Assembly (NCBI GenBank): GCA_052437175.1
Contig: JBQVOK010000001.1
Span: 687,733 to 751,732 of the forward strand
Source: JACVCJ01 sp052437175
GTDB taxonomy: Bacteria; Bacteroidota; Bacteroidia; CAIKAF01
Direction: 5' to 3'
Length of the DNA: 64,000 nucleotides
Numbering within the stretch: position 1 is the stretch's first letter; each line of letters starts with the position of its first letter. Below the pieces are notes generated by a model. The model ran no database searches and was not told the origin of the DNA. It was given only the letters and a program-made list of their open reading frames with translations. This document shows, piece by piece, positions 41,431-50,125 of the stretch. The position numbers were made by a program, and so were the translations under genes.

Positions 41431-42217
41431 CTCTGCCGTTGAGGTTATGCGTGGCGGCGCTTACAGTGGCGGCCAGCATGGCGGCAATACCTCCGCTGCG
41501 CGTAACATCGATGAGGCGGCCTTCGGTAAAGTAGGGAATGGCGCGGGTGGTATCGAAAGAAAGGCAGTAGTCGATGTCTTTTTCCAGCTGCAGCCTGGCC
41601 AGGCGGTTGCGGTGCGAACTTTCTTCCAGGTAGGCGTTCAGGTCGTTCTTGGCGGCCTTGTACAGCGTAAGACTGGCAATGGCGGCATCGCTGTCGGTGG
41701 CATAGGAGAATCCGCGGTCTTTCAGGTATTCTACCACGGCGCCTGCAAAGAGCGTATCTTCCAGGTTAAAGCGGTTCTTCCAGCCGGCGCAGAGCACCAT
41801 TACATCGCGGTCCAGCTCTACCAGCGCCTCGCAGATGGCCGTAAAGTTCACAAAAGCCCCTATGAGTATAAATTCGCTGCCGCGGGCGGCCTCTATGGCC
41901 TGTGTGCCGTTGGTGGTGGTGATCACCAGTTTTTTGCCCCGTATGTCGTCGCGCATGTAGGATAGGGGCGAGTTCCCGAATTCGAAACCCTCCACGATCT
42001 CGCCGCCGCGTTCGGCAGCTACCAGCATGTCTTCTTCGTTCTTATAAAAATAGGTATCTTCTACCTGGGGCACCGGGATCACATAATCTATTCCGTATTC
42101 GAAGGCAGTACAGATAGCTGTGGTAGCCCTCAGGATATCAACCACTACGGTTACACTTTCATCCTGCGCATACAGAGGGTATAACTGCGGAGAAAAACAA
42201 ACCTTTACTATAGGCAT
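41423..42217 (-). CDS. comB: 2-phosphosulfolactate phosphatase (ComB family)
   Basis: A 264-residue Mg-dependent phosphatase. The family motifs are VVVDILRATTAICTAFEYG, GFEFGNSPL, LVITTTNGTQAI, and LCAGWKNRFNLEDTLFAGAVV. In coenzyme M pathways it turns 2-phospho-3-sulfolactate into sulfolactate. This organism would not make coenzyme M, so another sulfolactate or sulfonate route, or a different substrate, is likely. No comA or comC is visible nearby. It lies 66 bases downstream of gcvT on the same strand. Confidence 0.88.
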   Translation of the reverse strand: MPIVKVCFSPQLYPLYAQDESVTVVVDILRATTAICTAFEYGIDYVIPVPQVEDTYFYKNEEDMLVAAERGGEIVEGFEFGNSPLSYMRDDIRGKKLVITTTNGTQAIEAARGSEFILIGAFVNFTAICEALVELDRDVMVLCAGWKNRFNLEDTLFAGAVVEYLKDRGFSYATDSDAAIASLTLYKAAKNDLNAYLEESSHRNRLARLQLEKDIDYCLSFDTTRAIPYFTEGRLIDVTRSGGIAAMLAATVSAATHNLNGRDA

Positions 42218-42283
42218 GTAAAATGGTTTTAGTATTATTAATAGGAAAAGTACAACAAAACTTCCACCCGGACAAAAACCGGC

Positions 42284-43363
42284 TTATAAAAATGGTGTTT
42301 TTACAACCTTTGCGGCAATGTCCTTTTCCCGTATGCGTATAAAGATCGCGGTATCCGGCGCTGCGAATTCCGTTTTTACGTAACCCAGCCCGATGGCCTT
42401 ACCCAGGGAGGGCGACTGTGTACCCGAAGTAACCCGGCCGATGATGTTGCCGGAAGCGTCGGCAATTTCGTACCCCTGGCGCGGAATGCCGCGTTCGGTC
42501 AGTTCGAAACCTACCAGTTTGTTCTGTACGCCTTCGTTCTTCAGTTTTTCGGCAAATGCGCGGCCATTGAAGTCCTTGGTAAATTTGGTGATCCAGCCCA
42601 GACCGGCTTCGATCGGGTTGGTGCTGTCGTCAATTTCGTGTCCGTACAGGCAGAAGGCCTTTTCGAGGCGCAGGGTATCGCGTGCACCCAGTCCGCAGAG
42701 CTCCAGTCCGTAAGGTTTACCGGCTTCCAGTATGGCGTTCCAGATGTGCAGCGCCTGTTCATTCGGCATGTAGATCTCAAAACCGCCCGCACCGGTATAT
42801 CCCGTGTTGGAAACCAGTACATCGGGTACACCGGCAAAGGTTCCTTCGGCAAAGGTGTAGTATTTCATGGGGGCCAGCTCAATATCCGTAAGCGGCTGCA
42901 GGATCTGTGCGGCGTTCGGTCCCTGTACGGCAAAGAGACTCATTCCTTCGGAAAGGTTGGTCATGCGGGCGCCGATGCGTTCATTGTATGTTGAAATGTG
43001 TGCCCAGTCTTTATCGATATTGGAGGCATTCACCACCAGGAAAAAGGTTTCGGCATTTTTGCGGTACACCAGCAGATCGTCCACGATACCGCCTGTTTCG
43101 TTGGGCAGGCAGGAGTATTGTACCTGTCCGTCGCTCAGTTTGGAGGCGTCGTTGGAGGTCACTTTCTGTATCAGTTCCAGGGCATGGGGGCCTTCTATGA
43201 GGAATTCGCCCATGTGGGATACATCAAAGATGCCTGCATTATTGCGCACGGCCAGGTGTTCCTTATTCAGGCCCGCATAGCTAACGGGCATATTATAGCC
43301 TGCAAATTCCACCATTTTGGCGCCCAGGGCTATATGCGTATCATTCAGTACAACGTGTTTCAT
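42284..43363 (-). CDS. gcvT: Aminomethyltransferase (glycine cleavage system T protein)
   Basis: Transfers the aminomethyl group from the H protein to tetrahydrofolate, releasing ammonia. The 359-residue protein has FAGYNMPVSYAGLNKEHLAVRN, DVSHMGEF, VQYSCLPNETGGIVDDLLVYR, LFAVQGPNAAQIL, VSNTGYTGAGGFEIYMPNE and GLGARDTLRLEKAFCLYGHEI, all in family order. Its ATG shares one base with the glyA stop (TAATG), so the two one-carbon genes are coupled. The gcvH and gcvP genes are not in the window. Confidence 0.95.
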   Translation of the reverse strand: MKHVVLNDTHIALGAKMVEFAGYNMPVSYAGLNKEHLAVRNNAGIFDVSHMGEFLIEGPHALELIQKVTSNDASKLSDGQVQYSCLPNETGGIVDDLLVYRKNAETFFLVVNASNIDKDWAHISTYNERIGARMTNLSEGMSLFAVQGPNAAQILQPLTDIELAPMKYYTFAEGTFAGVPDVLVSNTGYTGAGGFEIYMPNEQALHIWNAILEAGKPYGLELCGLGARDTLRLEKAFCLYGHEIDDSTNPIEAGLGWITKFTKDFNGRAFAEKLKNEGVQNKLVGFELTERGIPRQGYEIADASGNIIGRVTSGTQSPSLGKAIGLGYVKTEFAAPDTAIFIRIREKDIAAKVVKTPFL

Positions 43364-44637
43364 TACCAGGCAAACATAGGTTTATCATTCATTTTGGCAA
43401 TTACCTGTGCGCGTACGCCGGCAATTACGGTCTCGTTCTCGTGGTTCATCACCACTTCGTCCAGCAGGGCGGCAATTTCTTCCATGTCCTGCTCCAGCAG
43501 TCCGCGGGTGGTAATGGCCGGTGTGCCCAGGCGTATGCCCGAGGTCACGAAGGGCGATTTATCATCGAAAGGCACCATGTTCTTATTGGCCGTGATGTGG
43601 GCCTTTACCAGGGCGTTCTCGGCCTGTTTGCCGGTGATGTTCTTACTGCGCAGGTCAATAAGCATCAGGTGGTTATCGGTACCGCCCGAAATAACGCCAT
43701 ACCCGCGGGATACCAGGGCCGAAGCCAGGGCCTGGGCATTTTTCATGACCTGTGCGCCGTATATTTTAAAGGAAGGATCGAGTGCTTCGCCAAAGGCTAC
43801 GGCCTTGGAAGCGATCACGTGTTCCAGCGGACCGCCCTGTGTACCGGGGAATACGGCTGCATCGAGCATAGCCGACATTTTTTTCAGTTCGCCTTTAGGG
43901 GTTTTTTCACCGAAGGGATTGTCGAAATCGTTGCCCATCATAATAACGCCGCCGCGCGGCCCACGCAGGGTCTTGTGCGTGGTGGAGGTAACGATGTGGC
44001 AGTGCTGCAGCGGATTTTTGAGCAGTCCGGCAGCAATGAGCCCGGCCGGGTGCGAAATATCGGCCAGCAGCAGGGCGCCCACCTCGTCGGCAATGGCGCG
44101 GAAACGCTCGTAGTCCCATTCGCGGGAATAGGCCGAGGCGCCGCAAATGATCAGTTTCGGTTTTACCTCGCGGGCCTTGGCCGCTACTTTGTCCATATTA
44201 ATAATGCCACTTTCTTCTTCTACACCATAGAAGTTGGGCACATACAATTTTCCGCTGTAATTTACGGCAGAACCGTGGGTAAGGTGTCCGCCGTGCGAAA
44301 GATCGAAGCCCAGGATGGCATCACCGGGTTTAAGGCAGGCCAGCATTACCGCGGCATTGGCCTGTGCGCCCGAGTGCGGCTGCACATTGGCCCATACGGC
44401 ACCGAACAGCTGTTTTACACGTTCAATGGCCAGGGTCTCCACCTCGTCCACCACTTCGCATCCGCCGTAATAGCGTTTGCCCGGCAGGCCTTCGGCATAT
44501 TTATTGGTAAGGCAGGAACCCATCGATTCCATAACCTGCTCACTTACAAAATTTTCAGAAGCTATCAGTTCCAGTCCCTCACGCTGGCGCGTGTATTCTT
44601 TCCGGATCAACCCAAAGATCAGTTCGTCTCTTTTCAT
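43363..44637 (-). CDS. glyA: Serine hydroxymethyltransferase
   Basis: PLP enzyme interconverting serine and glycine with tetrahydrofolate. It is 424 residues from the ATG at 44637. Markers are LIASENFVS, NKYAEGLPGKRYYGGCEVVDEVE, NVQPHSGAQANAAV, LGFDLSHGGHLTHGS, ADISHPAGLIAAGLL and the lysine region VTSTTHKTLRGPRGGVIMM (Lys forms the Schiff base). It is cotranscribed with gcvT. The -7 box at 44664-44671 fits this start rather than the slightly longer frame. Confidence 0.97.
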   Translation of the reverse strand: MKRDELIFGLIRKEYTRQREGLELIASENFVSEQVMESMGSCLTNKYAEGLPGKRYYGGCEVVDEVETLAIERVKQLFGAVWANVQPHSGAQANAAVMLACLKPGDAILGFDLSHGGHLTHGSAVNYSGKLYVPNFYGVEEESGIINMDKVAAKAREVKPKLIICGASAYSREWDYERFRAIADEVGALLLADISHPAGLIAAGLLKNPLQHCHIVTSTTHKTLRGPRGGVIMMGNDFDNPFGEKTPKGELKKMSAMLDAAVFPGTQGGPLEHVIASKAVAFGEALDPSFKIYGAQVMKNAQALASALVSRGYGVISGGTDNHLMLIDLRSKNITGKQAENALVKAHITANKNMVPFDDKSPFVTSGIRLGTPAITTRGLLEQDMEEIAALLDEVVMNHENETVIAGVRAQVIAKMNDKPMFAW

Positions 44638-44663
44638 ATAATCTCTTTGATAAAAAAGCACAG

Positions 44664-44695
44664 CAAACGTAAAATAAAACCCCTAAATCCCCAAA
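44664..44695 (-). promoter_or_regulatory. Promoter of glyA-gcvT
   Basis: Minus-strand TTTG at 44692-44695, 20 bases, then TACGTTTG at 44664-44671. The ATG at 44637 leaves a leader of roughly 20 bases. Confidence 0.65.
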
Positions 44696-44735
44696 AAGTT
44701 ATCATGAACTTAAACTATAATTGGGTTTTTAGCGT

Positions 44736-44743
44736 TATTTTTG
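44736..44743 (+). promoter_or_regulatory. -7 box of the DUF6134 gene
   Basis: TATTTTTG, 23 bases before the ATG at 44767. The match to TAnnTTTG is exact. Confidence 0.5.
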
Positions 44744-44766
44744 ATAGACCAAAACAAACATACAAC

Positions 44767-45357
44767 ATGAAGAGAGGAATATTCACCGTGATCGCCTGTG
44801 CACTGCTGCAGGCCTCTGTTTTTGCACAAACCGTAAAGTTCGAGTCCTACATGCTGGGCGATAAGATCGGGCACCTGACCGCTACCCGTAAATCCGGCGG
44901 AAATATCGTATTCTACGAAATTACCACCAAAAGCGAAGCCAAAGTCCTGGGTATCAAAAGGGTAGTAGAAACCACATCTACCATGACCTTTAAGGACGGT
45001 ATGCTGATCGACGGCTTTTATAAGTCGATAGACAACGGGGAAGTAGCGAACCTGCGTACCATCAAATGGGACGGCAGCAAATACGTGGTGGACGCCCTGA
45101 AGGAGAAGACCACCTTTACGGAAAAGGTGTACGCTTCTAACGTAGGCATGTACTTTGCCGAACCGTCGAAGGCCTCGCGGATCTTTTACATCACGAACTC
45201 CGATTTTACCACGGTATCCATCGGGAAATCGGGCCACGAGTACACCTTTAAGACCTCCGACGGCGTAAAACACCGCTTTATTTACGAGAACGGCGTGCTG
45301 AAAGAAGTACAGAACGAGGTAAGCCTGTTCACCGTGACCTTTAAACGGGTGAGTTAA
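44767..45357 (+). CDS. Exported DUF6134-family protein
   Basis: A 196-residue protein with a signal peptide ending at QASVFAQ. The pattern SYMLGDKIGHLTATRKSGG, TTSTMTFKDGMLIDGFYKS, NVGMYFAEPSKASRIFYI and GHEYTFKTSDGVKHRFIYENGVLKE agrees with what I recall of DUF6134, exported beta-rich proteins of unknown function in Bacteroidota. The much longer open frame that begins at 43441 is a shadow of glyA; the signal peptide and the -7 box fix the start at 44767. Confidence 0.78.
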   Translation: MKRGIFTVIACALLQASVFAQTVKFESYMLGDKIGHLTATRKSGGNIVFYEITTKSEAKVLGIKRVVETTSTMTFKDGMLIDGFYKSIDNGEVANLRTIKWDGSKYVVDALKEKTTFTEKVYASNVGMYFAEPSKASRIFYITNSDFTTVSIGKSGHEYTFKTSDGVKHRFIYENGVLKEVQNEVSLFTVTFKRVS

Positions 45358-45393
45358 GTAAATTTGTTTAAATCTTAACTATTTGTACCTTTG
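45352..45393 (+). promoter_or_regulatory. Promoter and operator of the MarR-exporter locus
   Basis: TTTG (45363-45366), 19 bases, TACCTTTG (45386-45393): a perfect consensus promoter. The 14-base element GTTTAAATCTTAAC (45366-45379), matching GTTTAAATTTAAAC at 45877-45890 in 12 of 14 positions, sits between the two boxes. An AGTTAAG/CTTAACT inverted repeat (45352-45358, 45374-45380) overlaps it. A MarR repressor bound here would block the polymerase. Confidence 0.7.
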
Positions 45394-45401
45394 TTCCGGA
45401 A

Positions 45402-45857
45402 ATGGAAATAAAGGACAACGAGCGTGCCGGCCAGGTAATGCTGCTTGGGAAACACATAGCCATGCTGCAGCGCATGATCGGTTCGGGGCTCAATAAACGG
45501 TTCCAGGCCAGGGGCCATGACGTTACACTGCCGCACTGGATCATACTGCACATACTGTGGGAGCACGACGGCGTGTCCCAGAATGTGCTGGCGGAACACC
45601 TGAACGTGAACCGAGCCGCCATTACGCACCTCATCGATATGATGGAAAAGCGGAACCTGGTGGTACGTATACCGCAGCAGCAGGACCGCCGGGTGAACCT
45701 GATCTACCTGACGCACGCGGGAAGAACGCAGCGCGAAGAGCTGATCGGGATCGCCCACGAGTTTATGAAGGAACATACCCTGCACATTTCCGACGAGGAA
45801 CTGAACAATTTCTATAAAGTGCTGTTTAAACTACAGAACGCATTCCTGGAAAAATAG
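45402..45857 (+). CDS. MarR-family transcriptional regulator
   Basis: A 151-residue winged-helix repressor (PHWIILHILWEHDGVSQNVLAEHLNVNRAAITHLIDMMEKRNLVVRI, given here in parts: helix-turn-helix around residues 48-90, wing with QQQDRRVNLIYLTHAG). MarR proteins release DNA on binding a phenolic or oxidising ligand. It is the first gene of an operon with a tripartite ABC exporter. The ATG lies eight bases after the -7 box. It probably represses the whole operon through the repeated 14-base operator. Confidence 0.9.
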   Translation: MEIKDNERAGQVMLLGKHIAMLQRMIGSGLNKRFQARGHDVTLPHWIILHILWEHDGVSQNVLAEHLNVNRAAITHLIDMMEKRNLVVRIPQQQDRRVNLIYLTHAGRTQREELIGIAHEFMKEHTLHISDEELNNFYKVLFKLQNAFLEK

Positions 45858-45876
45858 GTTTTTCTATAAGAAGATA

Positions 45877-45890
45877 GTTTAAATTTAAAC
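45877..45890. promoter_or_regulatory. Palindromic operator between marR and the exporter
   Basis: Perfect 14-base palindrome GTTTAAATTTAAAC, directly upstream of the ABC ATPase start (45894). Together with the near-copy at 45366-45379 it suggests two MarR sites. Confidence 0.65.
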
Positions 45891-45893
45891 AAT

Positions 45894-46607
45894 ATGCATC
45901 CGCCGAAAGAAGAGATCGCCCGCCTGGAAGGGGTGAACAAGATTTACCGCATCGGAGACAACGTGATCACCGCGCTGGAAAAGACCAGTGTGGCCTTCCG
46001 GAAGGGAGAACTCTGCCTCATAATCGGACCTTCGGGTTCGGGGAAGACCACATTGCTTTCCCTGCTGGGCTGTGTTATTTATCCCACGGAGGGCAAGCTG
46101 ACCGTAGCCGGGCAGGAAGTGAACCGCCTGGGCAGCAAAGAACTGGCCAAACTGCGCCTGAACACCATCGGTTTTGTATTCCAGAATTTTAACCTCATTG
46201 CCCCGCTCAATGCGCTGGACAACGTAATGATGCCATTGCAGCTGCAGGGCATAAAAGCGTCGGAAGCAAAGCGCAGGGCCATGCAGGCCCTGGAACTGGT
46301 AGGTATGGCCGACCGCCGCAGGAACCTGCCCAAACAGCTTTCGGGCGGACAACAGCAGCGCGTGGCCATAGCCCGGGCCCTGGTCACCGATCCGGGACTG
46401 GTGCTCTGCGATGAACCTACAGCCTCGCTCGACGCCCGCTCTATCGGCACCGTAATGAAGGAACTGCGCAGTCTCAGCGAGGAGGGAAAAGCCGTATGCG
46501 TGGTAACGCACGACCCCCGCCTGGTGGAATATGCCGACCGTGTACTGCGTGTGGACGAAGGCCGTGTGACCGAAGAAAGCGATCTGAACCAGAATTTTTT
46601 TCATTAA
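45894..46607 (+). CDS. ABC exporter ATP-binding protein (MacB/DevA type)
   Basis: A 237-residue ATPase. Walker A is GPSGSGKTT, the signature LSGGQQQR, Walker B LVLCDEPT and H-loop VTHDP are in order. The GFVFQNFNLIAPLNALDNVMMPLQLQ segment between them is typical of the MacB/LolD/DevA group. It works with the periplasmic adaptor, FtsX-like permease and TolC encoded next. This is a mechanotransmission-type exporter for small molecules or lipids rather than an importer. Confidence 0.93.
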   Translation: MHPPKEEIARLEGVNKIYRIGDNVITALEKTSVAFRKGELCLIIGPSGSGKTTLLSLLGCVIYPTEGKLTVAGQEVNRLGSKELAKLRLNTIGFVFQNFNLIAPLNALDNVMMPLQLQGIKASEAKRRAMQALELVGMADRRRNLPKQLSGGQQQRVAIARALVTDPGLVLCDEPTASLDARSIGTVMKELRSLSEEGKAVCVVTHDPRLVEYADRVLRVDEGRVTEESDLNQNFFH

Positions 46608-46610
46608 ACT

Positions 46611-47552
46611 ATGAGAACCATATATACCATCAGCAGTATGCTTGCCCTGAGCTTCCTCTTTGCCTGCGGAGGCGGTAAAACGGATGAAAAAACGACAGCG
46701 GGCGCCGATGCTCTCCGGGCAGAACCGGAACGGGTCGTGGGCATTGCCCGTATTGAACCCTATAATAAGATATACCCGCTGGGGGCCGACGTATCGGGCA
46801 TTGTACGGCATATAGCCGTGCGGGCGGGCGACAGCCTCAGAAAAGGCGACCTGATCCTGGAACTGAACCTGGGTACCGAACAGGCCCAGCTGGCCCAGAG
46901 CCGCAGCAAGTACCAGGGCCGCAGCGAAAAGGTGCAGGCCCTCGATGCCCGCTATCAAAGCCTGGAGATACAGGCCCTGAATGCTCAGCAGACCTTTGAA
47001 CGCGATAAAAAACTGCTGGCTTCCGATGCCATTACCCGCCAGGCCTACGACGATTCGCGCACGCAGTATGAGAAGCTGCGGAGCGATCTGCAGGCGGCCC
47101 GCGCCGACCTGGCCGAAGCCAAAGCTGCCCTGGGCGAGCTGGGGGCCGATGTGAACTATTACGGATCCCTGCTCGAAAAACGCCGCATTACCGCCCCGGA
47201 GAACGGCATGCTGCTCTCGCTGGACGTGAAGCCCGGACAGAGCATTTCGCCCGGTACGCAGATCGGCGATTTTGCACCGGCCGGTCCGCTCATTGCCATT
47301 ACAGAGGTAGACGAACTGTTTGCCCAGAAGATAAAAACCGGTCAGCAGGCCGAGATCCGCGCGCAGGGCACCACCAATGTACTTACCACGGGCAAAGTGG
47401 TGTTTGCCGCGCCCTACCTGTCTAAAAAATCCATTTTCAGCGATAAGGCCGATAACCTGGAAGACCGCCGCGTACGCGAAGTGCGTATACAGATCGATAA
47501 GCCGGAAGCGGTACTGATCGGCAGTCGTGTGGAATGTGTAATAAAACTGTAA
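46611..47552 (+). CDS. HlyD/MacA-like periplasmic adaptor, lipoprotein
   Basis: A 313-residue membrane-fusion protein. A lipobox LFAC (Cys19) replaces the usual transmembrane anchor. A lipoyl/barrel-sandwich part (YPLGADVSGIVRHIAVRAGDSL), a coiled-coil hairpin (about residues 90-170, for example QSRSKYQGRSEKVQALDARYQ) and a second barrel (RRITAPENGMLLSLDVKPGQS, then ITEVDELFAQKIKTGQQAEIR) are visible. It joins the inner-membrane permease to TolC. It starts three bases after the ATPase stop. Confidence 0.9.
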   Translation: MRTIYTISSMLALSFLFACGGGKTDEKTTAGADALRAEPERVVGIARIEPYNKIYPLGADVSGIVRHIAVRAGDSLRKGDLILELNLGTEQAQLAQSRSKYQGRSEKVQALDARYQSLEIQALNAQQTFERDKKLLASDAITRQAYDDSRTQYEKLRSDLQAARADLAEAKAALGELGADVNYYGSLLEKRRITAPENGMLLSLDVKPGQSISPGTQIGDFAPAGPLIAITEVDELFAQKIKTGQQAEIRAQGTTNVLTTGKVVFAAPYLSKKSIFSDKADNLEDRRVREVRIQIDKPEAVLIGSRVECVIKL

Positions 47553-47556
47553 GAGT

Positions 47557-48687
47557 ATGCAACTCGTATTTACGGCACTTAAATTCATGCGCTTCGACAA
47601 GCCCAAAAGCATCGGAGCCTTATTCGGAGTGGTGATCTCGATCTTTCTCATCGGGCAGCAGACGGGTATTTTTACCTTTCTGACCAATGCCATGAGCTAC
47701 CTGGTGCGTACCAATAAACAGTACGTGTGGGTAACGGACGACAAGACCACCAATGCCAACGCCCTTTCGCCCATCGACATGCGCATCGGGTACGAACTCG
47801 AAAGCGTACCGGGCGTAAAAAAAGTATATCCCCTTGTGCTTACTTCCGGGGCGGCGCGTTTTCCTAACGGGACCTCTTCCGGGCTGACGATCGTGGGGCT
47901 GAGCCTGCCTTCTTTTTCGGGACTGAACAAAGACTTCCTGTACGAAGGCAGTACCGCCGACCTGGTACCCGAAGGGGCCGTAACCACCGATGTATTCGAT
48001 GCCAAAGCCCTGGGCGATTCCCGGAAAGGCGATTATTTCGAGATCAACGGCAAGCAGGTATACATTGCGGCACAGACCCGCGGAGCCCGCAGTTTCGGCG
48101 GCGTGTACAGCTATACCACCATAGAACGGGCACGTTACCTGGGCAATGTATCCGCTGATAAAGCCTCTGCCTTCCTGGTGGAATACGAACCCGGAACCGA
48201 CAGCACACAACTGGTGCAGGTTATCAACCAGCATATTCCCGGGGTAAAAGCCTGGCTGGGGGCCGATTTTGCCCAGTCCACGGTGCTTACCGTGCTTAAA
48301 TCGAGCGGTATTGCCATTTCGTTCGGCACCCTGATCGTATTTGCGCTGATCTCCGGCTTTATTATTATCGGGCTTACCCTGTACAGCGCCACCATTGACC
48401 GCATCCGCGACTATGGCACGCTCAAGGCCATCGGCGCCACCAACGGGTACATCCGGCGCCTTATCCTGATGCAGGCCCTCATTTACGCGATACTGGGCTT
48501 TATCATCGGCTATGCGCTCATCGAAGGTTTCCGTACCGGCATTGCCAAAGCGGGTACACTGTTCACCTTTGCCCCGGAAACCCGCATCGCCTTCTTTATC
48601 ATTACCGCGGCCATTGCCCTGGGAGGTACCCTGTTTGCCATACGCCGCATTGTTAAACTCGAACCCGCCTCTGTATTCAGGGGATAA
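47557..48687 (+). CDS. FtsX/DevC-type ABC exporter permease
   Basis: A 376-residue inner-membrane protein with one N-terminal helix (SIGALFGVVISIFLIGQQTG), a large periplasmic domain (about residues 45-245) and three C-terminal helices including an FtsX core (ISFGTLIVFALISGFIIIGLTLYSATIDRIRDYGTLKAIGAT). The IRDYGTLKAIGA motif is typical of the MacB/DevC family. It follows the adaptor by four bases and is the partner of the ATPase at 45894. Confidence 0.93.
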   Translation: MQLVFTALKFMRFDKPKSIGALFGVVISIFLIGQQTGIFTFLTNAMSYLVRTNKQYVWVTDDKTTNANALSPIDMRIGYELESVPGVKKVYPLVLTSGAARFPNGTSSGLTIVGLSLPSFSGLNKDFLYEGSTADLVPEGAVTTDVFDAKALGDSRKGDYFEINGKQVYIAAQTRGARSFGGVYSYTTIERARYLGNVSADKASAFLVEYEPGTDSTQLVQVINQHIPGVKAWLGADFAQSTVLTVLKSSGIAISFGTLIVFALISGFIIIGLTLYSATIDRIRDYGTLKAIGATNGYIRRLILMQALIYAILGFIIGYALIEGFRTGIAKAGTLFTFAPETRIAFFIITAAIALGGTLFAIRRIVKLEPASVFRG

Positions 48688-48698
48688 AACACGGAAAC

Positions 48699-50021
48699 AT
48701 GAAAAAGGTACAGATCCTTTTATACAGTATACTATTCACGGGCAGTATTTCTGCCCAGCAGCTGAGTCCCGAAGCGGCTTTTGAGCGGGCCCTGGCGCAG
48801 AACCCGGCCCTGCTGCAGGAAAAAGTGAACCTGGAACTGGCACAGCTTAAGGTACGTCAGTCCCGGCAGGCCTGGATCGGCCGTATCGACGGAAGCCTGG
48901 ACACCCGCTACAACCTGGCGCGGCAGACCCTGGTGCTTCCGGCCGAGGCTTTCGGCGGCACGCCCGGACAATTCCGCAACATACAGCAGGGAACACCCTG
49001 GGTAATGACCCCGGCGCTGGACCTCACGCAGCCACTTTACAAACCCGTGCTACAGGGCGATATGCTCACGGCCGGCGCCGAATTGACACGTGCCGAGACC
49101 GCCTTCGCGGAAAAAACACTGAATACACGTTACGATGTATATATGGCCTATCTGAAACTGGCACTTTCTGAAGAGAAACTAAAACAGATGCAAGCCGGAC
49201 TGGAAAAATATACAACAGAAAAAGAACGTTTACAGTCACGCTATAACGAAGGCAGGGCCCTGCGGACGGAACTGGACAAAGCCCTGCTGAACGAGCGCCT
49301 GGCCGTTTCAGACCTGAACAAAGCCCGCACGGAACAGGAACGTGCATCGGCAGACCTGAGCCGCATACTGGGCGATTCGGTACTGCTGAGCACCTATTCC
49401 ACGGGTGGACTGGAAATGTTCTACGAGAACGAAATGAAGAACGTACCTGCCGGAAATGCCGACCTGTCGCAGTCTTTTGCGGTGATCAGAGCCCGCAACA
49501 GCTACGAGGAAAATACGGTACAGCAGAGAACGAACCGCCTGAAGTACGCCCCCGACATTAATTTTTACGGTCGCCTGGCCACCCAGGCTTTCCGGGAGCA
49601 GTTCGATTTTTACAAGACCTCGCAGCAGTGGTACGGGTACTCGTACCTGGGCCTGGAGATCAAAATGCCCATTTTTGACGGACTGGACAAGAAACGCAAC
49701 CAGACCCGCCTGCGCCTCGAACAGCAGAAACTGGCCCTGGCCCGCACGCAGGAGTTACAACAGGCTTCCTACGACTATTCCGATGCGGGCTGGCAGTACC
49801 GTACCGCTGCCGAAGATGTGGCCAACCGCCGTACCGACCTGGAACTGGCCGGGCGCATACTGGAGGAGACCCGCAGGCTGCAGGCCCAGGGCCGGGCTAC
49901 GGAAACAGAGCTCCGCGATTCCGAAAAGACCCTGAACGACACCCGCATGAACCTGATGAACGCCCTTTCCGACCAGCTGAAGGCATTGTTTTTACAAAGG
50001 AAGGTGGCAGGGAAGTGGTAA
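48699..50021 (+). CDS. TolC-family outer-membrane efflux protein
   Basis: A 440-residue outer-membrane channel with a signal peptide ending at SISAQ. It shows the TolC repeat structure: two long coiled-coil segments (about residues 80-200 and 240-430) rich in Ala, Glu and Gln, with the usual LEIKMPIFDGLDKKRNQTRLR segment in the second half. It completes the MarR-regulated exporter, starting 11 bases after the permease stop. The substrate is unknown. Confidence 0.93.
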   Translation: MKKVQILLYSILFTGSISAQQLSPEAAFERALAQNPALLQEKVNLELAQLKVRQSRQAWIGRIDGSLDTRYNLARQTLVLPAEAFGGTPGQFRNIQQGTPWVMTPALDLTQPLYKPVLQGDMLTAGAELTRAETAFAEKTLNTRYDVYMAYLKLALSEEKLKQMQAGLEKYTTEKERLQSRYNEGRALRTELDKALLNERLAVSDLNKARTEQERASADLSRILGDSVLLSTYSTGGLEMFYENEMKNVPAGNADLSQSFAVIRARNSYEENTVQQRTNRLKYAPDINFYGRLATQAFREQFDFYKTSQQWYGYSYLGLEIKMPIFDGLDKKRNQTRLRLEQQKLALARTQELQQASYDYSDAGWQYRTAAEDVANRRTDLELAGRILEETRRLQAQGRATETELRDSEKTLNDTRMNLMNALSDQLKALFLQRKVAGKW

Positions 50022-50069
50022 TGCTAAGCTGCAAGCTACGGGCGAATAGCTATCTGCTGATGGAAAAAA

Positions 50070-50099
50070 TTTGCAAATAAGAAAAAAACCGTATATTTG
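50070..50099 (+). promoter_or_regulatory. Promoter of the rpsF-rpsR-rplI operon
   Basis: TTTG (50070-50073), 18 bases, TATATTTG (50092-50099). The ATG of rpsF is at 50126. Confidence 0.7.
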
Positions 50100-50125
50100 C
50101 CGCCCGAAATAGTAATTATTACGTT

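Noticed and set aside
43441..45357. A 638-codon open frame on the plus strand
   Set aside because: Its first two thirds are antisense to glyA. Only the last 196 codons, with a signal peptide and a -7 box, are a real gene (44767-45357).
45885..47693. A 602-codon minus-strand frame across the ABC exporter genes
   Set aside because: It is antisense to three well-supported genes, and its composition is that of a shadow frame.
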